A stretch of DNA of 64,000 nucleotides from Hyperoplus lanceolatus (taxonomy: Eukaryota > Chordata > Actinopteri > Uranoscopiformes > Ammodytidae): NCBI GenBank assembly GCA_026929865.2, contig CM049395.1:17667501-17731500 (forward strand), written 5' to 3'. Shown here in pieces: positions 41,439 through 51,413 of the stretch (positions are counted from its first letter, which is position 1; the number at the start of each line of letters is the position of its first letter). The notes beneath the pieces are model-generated. The model was not told where the DNA came from, did not search any database, and saw nothing but the letters and a program-made list of their open reading frames with translations. The translations under genes and the position numbers were made by a program.

Positions 41439-44400
41439 TGTAACTGATCATGACCCCCAATAACTACTCCTAACCCGAAATGTGAAGGTTAAGTGCCAAG
41501 GCTGCGCAGTTGTCAGCCTGGTTCTTCAGTCGAGTCTGTCAGGTAAAAATGTCCGGGGAAACAGGAACAGGCGGTCACAGTAAGGTCGGCATAGCACGTT
41601 ATGTTACATTTAAGCCCCAGTATCCGCACCCAAAGACTCACCAGCATGCCATGTGCTCACCACAGTGCAACCCTAAAACCATGAATATAAAATAGCCTAC
41701 CAGCCTGTCGTTACCTTTGGCCACATTACCTTTGGGAGGACAGCGTGGGTGCTTCCCATCCTTACCCGGCCACTCCACATTAAGAGGGCCGTAGCCACTG
41801 AAGGTGTTGATCAGGCCGGCTGAAATATGGGATGATAAAATGTGTGAAAAACGTTACTTAAGCAAATGTGTAGTAAAATAGAACCAGTATTTCAATATGT
41901 ATTGCTTTGAGACAGCTTCAGTATTTACAAAAACACATCAAGGGATAGTTCAGTAATTTTGAAGTGGGGTTCTATGGGGTACTTGGGCATAGTTGGTGTG
42001 TTACCTTATAGAGATCAGCAAAGTCACTAAAAGGAGTTTGGGGAAGATGTCACTGTAGCAGAGGTCAGCATTATTCTGTTGCAGAGGGGGCCAGAATAAA
42101 ATCCCTTTTCCTCCATGAATGCTAACCTTACACCTAAATATAAGAGCAATTGTACACTAAACACATTTTTTCCACAGCTTTAGTTTGCAGTAAGACAGAT
42201 GTTTATTTTTGAACCACTCCGCTAATCAGCTGCTCGACTCAAGAGCTCCAGCGGATTATTCAAGAGACACAAGCAAACAAAATAATGATGTCTGTTGGCA
42301 AACTAAAGCTACAGAAAAAAGAAAAAAACTCAGTGTATCGTACAATTGCACAGATATTTAAGTTAGCATGTATATATGTGGAGAAAAAATGTTGCCCCCC
42401 CCCCCTTTGGAAAAGTACAAGGCTGACTTCTGCTACAGCGAGGTCTCCCCCAAAATCTGTAAACTGACTGTCAACCGCCATCTCCATAAGATAACACACT
42501 AATTATGCCTAGGTACCTCATACAGCCCCACTTCAAAAATACCAAACTATCCTTCTTAAATTAGCGCAGCATTCACCTTCTGTGATGTCCCAGGGCACGC
42601 CACCTAGAAAGACTTTGCAGGAGTACAGAGGGTCCTTGTTGTTTCTGGGAGGCAGCTGACCGCTCCAGGTGAATGTGGCCTCATTCACAGCTGAGAATTA
42701 AAAAAAAAAAAAAAAAGAAGTAGTAGTCTAAAATTCAGAGTCACTTCTATCCACAAAGCCACTACAGCTACAAAGCCAGACCAAACTACAGCAAGTAGTA
42801 TGGTCTGGAAGCACGCCGTTTAGAGCCGTCTAGTTGGGGGGAAACTGGGCTGGCCTGTTTTTATTTCTTTAACCCTTCCGTGCCGGCAGCATCGGGGGCG
42901 AAGCGCACATGCACAGTTGTATTTGAGTAATAACAACGTTTGATGGGAGAGGAGGATGAGCTTACCGTCTTCGGCTGTCGAAAGCTAACATTCATGCCTT
43001 TCAGCCGGTGTATTCGGTGCGAGCCTAGCCTTTACAAAGGCTTTTTTATTCATCGTTCAAACCGACTATATTTTCGGGGCTGTGTGCAATAATTCCATAC
43101 TCATAATTCCAACAACAACGGTCGTTTTCTCCATTTATAATCCATATTCGATCGCTTTCAGCGCTAGTTTTGATTCTGTATTGTGGACGCCATATTTGTT
43201 TTCCCAGCATGCTCGTGTGGGTTTTCTGACCAATCAGAGGTTGGTTCACGTCTTGTCCTCCAATGGGTCTAACCTTTGTTGTTGCGCGAGGACCACAGAT
43301 CGTATATTGAGAGGTATTACATGTCGTCTAGCAGAATGAGAACATCCTGACCAATCAGAAGTTTGTTTATGTTTTATCCTCCAATGTGAGGCTGATCCGC
43401 AACATAGATCGGATATAGTGGGAAGAATGACCTGCGTGAAGAGCGGGAGAAATTAGTTCGCTGGTTTTCAATGCTTTTGACGAGAGAATGGCGTCCACTA
43501 TAAGAAATATGACTGTTGATCAAGCGATGGATTTATTTTACGGTCAAGACAACAATGATTCAGGGGAAGAGAGCTTTCTCACCGATGAGGAATTGGCCTA
43601 CCAAGACGGTCTAGACCCAGCTGAAGAGTAAGTAACATTTATTTATTCACAGAATAAAAAATAATGGAATAGAAAAAATATAAATGAAATAAACATAAAA
43701 TAACACAATGAAAAATTAATATGGGTAACGTTAGTAGTTATATATTATTACTTATTACATACTTTTATTTAGAATTTGTAGTATTTTGTTTTGTTTGATT
43801 ACATTTGGTCTATTCTTCTTTGGTTCTATGCGTTTTACCCATGGACCTGGGTTTACCTTTTGAGCGGTTGGCGGGAAACCGGCAGAGACGGTCATTGTCC
43901 TCACGTTCTGTCGGAGGAGGGGGGGGTTAGCCTACCTGGAGACTAGCTGAAAAAAACGGTTTTGGGTGTGATGTGAGAGGCTGGTGGGGGCTTTCATCTT
44001 CTGGCAGTCTCAGTCAATGATAAAAGATTACACCTTGTGAGAACTGATACACTACATTGGCAAAAGTAGTGGCCCAATTATTTGGATGGGGGAGTGAATA
44101 CTTTTGTATACAAGTAAGATAAAATAAAAAGTTTTCACTCACTCATCCAAATAATTGCACCAATACCTCTGGCAATATATAGTTTATGTGTGAGTAATGA
44201 TTGACAGACACAAAACACTTGTGGTCTGAAACGTCCATATAAGTAGATCTAATAATAAGTTAATTCATGTATTTGTTTTACAGTGGTGACAGTGAACAAG
44301 AAAACGCCCCTTCCAGCCAAGCAGATGAAGGGCCCCCTTCATCAGAAGAGGAACTGCCTTGTGCTCCTGCTTGTACAGCTACAAGGGGACGAGTGTCACA

Positions 44401-47400
44401 TAGAAGGGCACAGACACCATCAAGCTCAAGGTCTGGCCCTGCTCGTGTTGCACACCAGCCTTCCAGCCCGAGGTCAAGGTCGCCACAGCCAGCAGCCTCA
44501 GTCTCCAGCTCGTGGAGCAGTGAAGGTCAGCCGGACATCCCTCCTGTACAAAAGAGGTTTGTCCCTGCAAGGCCCCCAGGACATCAGCTAAACCAGTCGT
44601 CGTCATACTCACCACTGGACATTTTCAGATTATTCATAGACGACCGGATTGCAACTAAAATATGCCAGAACAGTAACAGGCAGCAAGAAACATCGCCGCA
44701 GGGAGGAAGTTCTCCTGGGTACCCCTGACTGTTCAGGAGTTTTTGCGGTACCTGCGTCTGACTTTTTTTTTTTTTTGCCCTGTTCAAACTACCCAGTGTA
44801 AAGGATTACTGGAGGAAAGACAGCATATTCAGTCAGTCTTTTCCCCCCCAAGTGTCTTTTCCCGTGACCGATTCCTGATAATCAACTATAACGTGCACAT
44901 GAGCGACCCAGATGAAGACATTGAAAATGACCGGAAGAGGGGGACACCTGCACATGACCGGCTGTTCAGGCTGAAGCCCTTCATGGACAGCCTGAAAGAT
45001 TCTTGCAAGGCCTTCTATCATCCCAAGCAGAATCTTGCAGTTGATGAACGAATGGTTGCAACAAAGGCCCACACCGGCATGACACAATATATGAAGGCAA
45101 AGCCGACCAAGTGGGGCTTCAAACTGTTTGTCTTGGCTGACAGCAGCAATGGCTACACCATAGACTTTAATGTGTACAGGGGGCAAGTCACTGTTTGCTT
45201 CAGGTGTAGGACTTGCCTATGACTCTGTTATGTCCCTGATGGATAAAGCATACCTTGGCAGCGGCTACCACCTGTACGTGGACAATTTCTATACTAGCCC
45301 AAAGCTGTTCAAGGATCTGTACAGCCTTGGCTTTGGAGCATGCGGCACATACAGGGACAATAGGAAAGGATGCCACCGCCCAGCCAAAAATGCTCTGAAG
45401 AAGAAGGATCCCAGGGGCACAATCAGGTGGATCCGTGAAGACCCTGTAGTGTATACGAAGTGGATGGACACCCGTGAGCCTGCTCCACAATACACCAGGC
45501 GTTCTCAGGCGACACAGTGAAGAGGAGGTTCAAAGGTCCGAATGGCACCTGGGCCACCAAATCTATTCCGTGCCCAACCCCGGTCACAGAGTACAATAAG
45601 CACATGGGAGGGGTTGATTTATCCGATCAACTCATCCAATATTACTCTGTGCACCACAAAACCATGAGATGGTACAGGACATTGTTCCTCCATTTTTTGG
45701 ATATTGCCGCCACCAACAGCTACCTCATTCACAGGTGTTTTTGTGCAGAGAAGCAGGAACAGCCAATGACACACAGGGCCTTTCTGAAGGAGCTGACAGC
45801 CCAGCTCTGTGGGGTAACTGTAAAAATCCCTCCTGCTCGGAAACAGAGTGACCATGTCCCTGTCCCAACACGGGAGCAAGAAGATAAGACCAAGAGGGCG
45901 TCATATGGAAGGCTGACATGTTTACACTGCAGGCAGACAAGGCAGACCCGTCAGGCAACTCCCTGGAAATGCAAAGCCTGTAATGTGGCCCTCTGTATGA
46001 TTGCCGACAGAAACTGTTTTGAGGAGTGGCACATGTAAACGAGAACAAAAGCTTTTGGACTCTTCTTATAAAAATGTATATAGTTCAAATTAATGTAAGA
46101 AATGGATGATCTATGACAGTGAAAAAATGCACATGCAACAACTGATGTGTATATGTAAGTGTGTATATATATATATAACTTTTTGATGACTAGACACCTG
46201 TACATTTGACAGCCAATTTTTGTTTTATCTGTAATTTATGTTTACTGTAATACTATTATTTTTATTTAATTTGTAATGCATTTATTTAGATTTATTTATT
46301 TATTTTATCTATTTCAAGCAATTTTATTTGCCACTATTATTATTACTGTTATTATTTTATTTTCATGGTTCTATGACTAAGACAAAGTCACCTGTTCAAA
46401 TATAATGTAGCAATTGTATGAACAAAAAAAAAAAAAAGTTAAAAAAAAAATATATAGTTGTATAGCAGTTATGTTTTCCAAATAAGTTATACGGTTAATT
46501 TAATTTCAATGTTCATTGCCAGACTCCCAAGACAGGAGATGTGCTATAACCAACACAACCACATTACAAGCAGTGTGCAGTGTGTTTTCTAAATAAAAAA
46601 CTGGGAAATTCAATTTCCGCTTTCTCTTTTTATTTGTCTTTATGGTCCCATTACTATTTTGACATCCAACTGACATCACTGCAGCATGTATATTCATATA
46701 GGTTGTCCTGAAAACGTTCATAGCTTGATTTAACATCACAGGGAACATGTTTTACAGGGTTTTTTAGATGATACATCCAGACAGACCAGAAGTGGCTGGA
46801 ATGGCTGCAGGTCATTTGAAAATTAAATTTTTTATTTATTTTGGTTTTGGGTACATAATGTCCACATATTATGTCAAAGTGAAATAAAAACGGTCAGGAA
46901 ATGCAGGTGAAACTTTGTTGAAACAAAAGACTCCAAACACAGCAAGCTTAAACTTTTTTTTTATGTGCCCTCTGTGTCATGGTTGACAGAACTTTGAGGA
47001 TTTAGGGGAAAAAAAACGCCTATGTATGCACCTGCTATTTGGTAATAAAATTTGTATTTAGGTTGATGCCACCTCAATCAAACTTATACATTAGCACACT
47101 GACATCCCATGCATTTATTTTCAGCTTTCAAAAACCTTCTTTATGAATGTTTGTGTTACATATGGTTAAAATTGTATTTTTTGGAAATCCGTTTTATGTT
47201 TATTATGTGGTTTTGGGTCCAATATGATCATTTAATATATAAAAAAGAAATAAATAACTATCAGATCATATAGGTGAGGGTGTGCTGAACAGAAAGATAC
47301 TAAACATTGGCATGATAAACATTTCTTAATGTAGTCTAGTAAGGATAATTCAAAAGTATTCAAAAACAGCTAAAATAGCCCCAGGCCTCTGACGGTTAAA

Positions 47401-47983
47401 CCAATCACATTCATCTAGGGCGGGGCTAACCCCGGGAAACAGCAGTGGTGTCCATGCAAAATAGTGCCGGGGGGGGGGGGGAAAACTTATTTTGATGGAA
47501 CGTCTTCACGTCCAGAGGTAGCCAGAGAAATGGCTAAATCTAACCCGCAAACACCACAAAAAAAAATATTAAAGACAAAAGGAATACACAGTGTGTTGCT
47601 TTCTAACCAGCATGTCAAGACACCATACACTTTAGCCCTCGGGATAACTTAACCGGAATTAACTAGCCACGTAGTCACGCAGTGTTATCTCTGGTAACAT
47701 TATCATCGGCGGCCCGTTGTCCTGTAAATCACCAAAGAAAGGGAACGGCGGATCTTAATCTAGCTGGTTATAAGGTCCGGTGCGTCAAACCCCCACGCTT
47801 CATTTTCCAGAGTGTATGAGGGTATTTCTGCCCAGGGGAAGTTGTACAATGAAGTTGGACAGCTAGGCTAAGCTAGGCTGCATCCTGGACCGCCGCCGCC
47901 AATATTATTATCCCGAAGTATCGCCACACTTTATTTCTGTCTACAGTATTATTTCTGTCTACAGTAATGTGACTTCTCACACC

Positions 47984-48016
<33 letters not shown>

Positions 48017-51000
48017 CGCTGCACAGAAGCACACAGGTTAAGCAAATTGTTTCCTAGTTTGAGGGGGCGCTCAATACGGGAACACCAGCAACAGGAAATG
48101 GAGGCGTAGCGTTGTTAGCCGACGCCAGCGCTAATAGACGCTGGCGGAAACGGTTCAGCCAGACTACAACTACCATTAAAAGGTGAGCTATAAAACTATC
48201 ATAAAAGTAAAAAAAGTGAGATTTGAAGCCTTATACCTGCAGCCTGTCTGTGAAGGCGGGCCTCTCTCTCAATACTGAACACATCCTCCGACTGGTCAAG
48301 CATGTCTGCACCAGGCCAAGGAGAGCCAGTGCGCCAGTGGCGAGACATGGAGGAGCTCGGGCTGGCACTGGATGGTGGTGTCAGAGGAGTGCCGGAATCC
48401 TGGGAGTCCAGACGGGATCCCAGTCGCAGCAGATCCTTCTGCATGTTCGACGCAAGATAAGGCAGGGGAGGGGAAATCCGCAGAGTGGTCTGGAAATCAC
48501 AAGAGAAAAAACATTTCTTAGTGGAAAATGTTAATTCTTAAGACTTCCTACAAATGTGGCACATTAAACATCTAGTAGGAGGGATGGATTATGTCTTAAG
48601 AGCTACTGCAAGGATTTAAAGATGAATCATCTGCAGAAAGTGTTGATTTCATTTGTTTAACCCTCAAAAATGAGTCAAATGGAATCAGTGTTTGGACAAT
48701 ATTTCTGCAGGCAAAACTCAGACCAACATAATGGTGATTATGCCATGATAATGCATTTGTGAAATTAAAACTGTAAATATACATTATCCCAATTTCATCA
48801 AGAAAAAAAAAGGTAAACATAGAAAGTTAATATACTTTACAGGTGCTATTAAGATGGTCATTTATTGCAAATACAGGTCAGCATATTGTGACCTGCCCAG
48901 CAATTAAATACATAATGGAATATGTTTCATGTTCCTTACCAGCATGTCGCAGAGGTGATCCGAGCCAGAGCTGAAGCCACTGGTCTCAGAGTCTTCAGGA
49001 CTGCTGGAACGAGAGTCCAAAAAGGAGCTTGAGTCCAGACGGTTTGCCATGCGAGCCATACTGGGAAACTTCTCCAAAAAGTCAGCAGTCATGCTCATGG
49101 AATCAGGGGGCAGGTAGCCTGGAGGCTTCCCAAGAATGCTACTGAAGGGACTGTTCAGTATACCCAGCACTGGGAAAAAACAGGAGAAAAACATTGTTTA
49201 GTGTTTGTGTTGAATCATATTGGAGTGATATGTACAAGTACGCCATGGTGATATGCCCTTTAGCTTGTTTGATGTTTTCTGTTTTCCAAGGGGATAAGCA
49301 AACTGACAAATGAGATATGCGCTGAATCTACAGAGCCATATTGATTTGTCAGGAGGCTTGCTGAATTGCAACTACAGGTTACTAAAATGTGCATCTCTTT
49401 CCTTGCTCTTAAAAAGGCAGTCTTTGAGGGTCTGTGTGCTGAATCTACAGACCAACATTGACTCAAACTAATATGTTGCAACGCAAACTCCAAGTCTCTA
49501 AATTGTGCATGTAGAAGAGGATACGGATGCCAACATCACAGTCAAAGCTTAAAAGCACTTTCAATTTTACATTTGATGTTTTGCAACTTGGCTGCTGCTA
49601 ATCTGAAACCCAAGCTTGTCAAAGAAGCTGCACATCTTTCCCTTTATGAAAAATATTGCAGGGAAATTCATCTAACAAAGTTCAATTAAATATTCCTTAT
49701 TTATTAACCAGCATCTTTCTTGCTCTTGATAACAAAGTGACTCTTCTGGCAGGTATGTACTATGTGGCATGTTAAAGTGATCACAAGGCTTCAAAGGTAT
49801 TATTCGTATGGAGGTTGAAAGAAAAGATCTGCCCCACTTTGTGCGGGCCCAGTTTCAAAAGTTCTTAAAGTTTTGAAGGGTTGGTCTGGACATTCAACAA
49901 CCAAAAATATAGCACTACACATGGGTCAAAGCAAGTGGGGCATCTTCATAGTCAGTGGTACCTCTCCAATGACAGACGCTCATCTCAGAATTATTCAGTT
50001 AAGCAGCCAAGTAGGACTGCAAGTCCAGTTTGTATCCTATCCAAACCTATACACTCAGACTGAAAAATGTCAACATCCAGGCATCATCAGTTTGATCAAC
50101 AGGTAATAATTTAGAATACAACTAAACTTCTTTGTTAAAATAAAAATAACTTGGTTCATATAGGTTTGGGGTAAAACAAAAAAGTAGCTTCACTGGACTG
50201 TTTGTGCCTGCCGGATTGCTAGAGATGCAGCAAAGCAAAACTGCTACATCATCCTCCCTGGTGATGCTACAGCCTGTCCCCTCCCTCCACATACAATCAC
50301 AGCTGTTAAGATCAAACATCTCAATACAAATGGCTACACAAAACACACAACCACAATGTCTACTGTAATAAATCCAAATAAATGCAGGGCAATCATCGAG
50401 AGAGCTAATGAACTCTTGGGAAACTACCACCACACTCCGGGAGATTAAACAGAAGGTAAAGCTGCAGATTTCGCCATTATTCCTTAAAACATTCAGATTT
50501 ATAAAAAATAAATAAAACATTAGGTACTTACTGGATGGGGAGCTGGTCTGAACCTGGGAAGGTGAGGAGTGTGTGTCTGTGTCCTGGCTGCTCCAGGGTC
50601 TGTCCCAGCCGGACAGCCGGAGAGACTGGAGGCCCAGGCCCAGGTCTGTGACACCCGGCGGGCCCCTGGATGAGGGCATCTCCTGAGAGCCAGGCATGCC
50701 ACCACAATTGGGGAAGAGCATCCTCCTGCTGCCCACCGCAGCCAGCTCCGACTCTTTTCGATCCAATATCCAGTTCAGAGATGTAGAGAAAGAGGGGAGG
50801 CGGAAGGGTTAGACAGCTAAAAAGATCTGTAGTTTCAGTCTGCGTTACAAATCAAAAAGCATTCATCACACAAAACCGTTACTGTGAAGAGAAATCTGGT
50901 TTAAAGAAATAAAAACTTTCCTTATCACCACTTCTCCCACTACCCTTGCTGACAGGCGAGCTAACCTGCTGCCTCTGTGCTCGCTGAAACTGCCATGCAT

Positions 51001-51369
51001 CTCTGTCCGCATCACTGACCCACCTAGCAGCATGTGACATGGCTGCTGATGCACTCGCACACCCCTGCTAGTGACATCAGCTTTCCCCCACCTCTCTGCT
51101 TCCTTGCCTAACAACTGTGTAATGAAAAATTCCTGTTGGGGATTTTGGTTTGTTGATAAAAGTACTCCCCTCTCTGGTAGGCACAGCACGTCTCCAAGTC
51201 AGTGGGAAGATAGCGCTGCTGCTACTCTGACTGCTGTTTTCTCTGTATAGCCTTGTTTCCTGAGCAAGCTGACGGAGGCAGATGGAGGGGAGAGGGAGGT
51301 GAGGGGCAGAGCTACAGTGGCATGGTGGGAGGCAGCATGGGAAATGGGAGCAAATGACTCAGCAGACGT

Positions 51370-51413
<44 letters not shown>

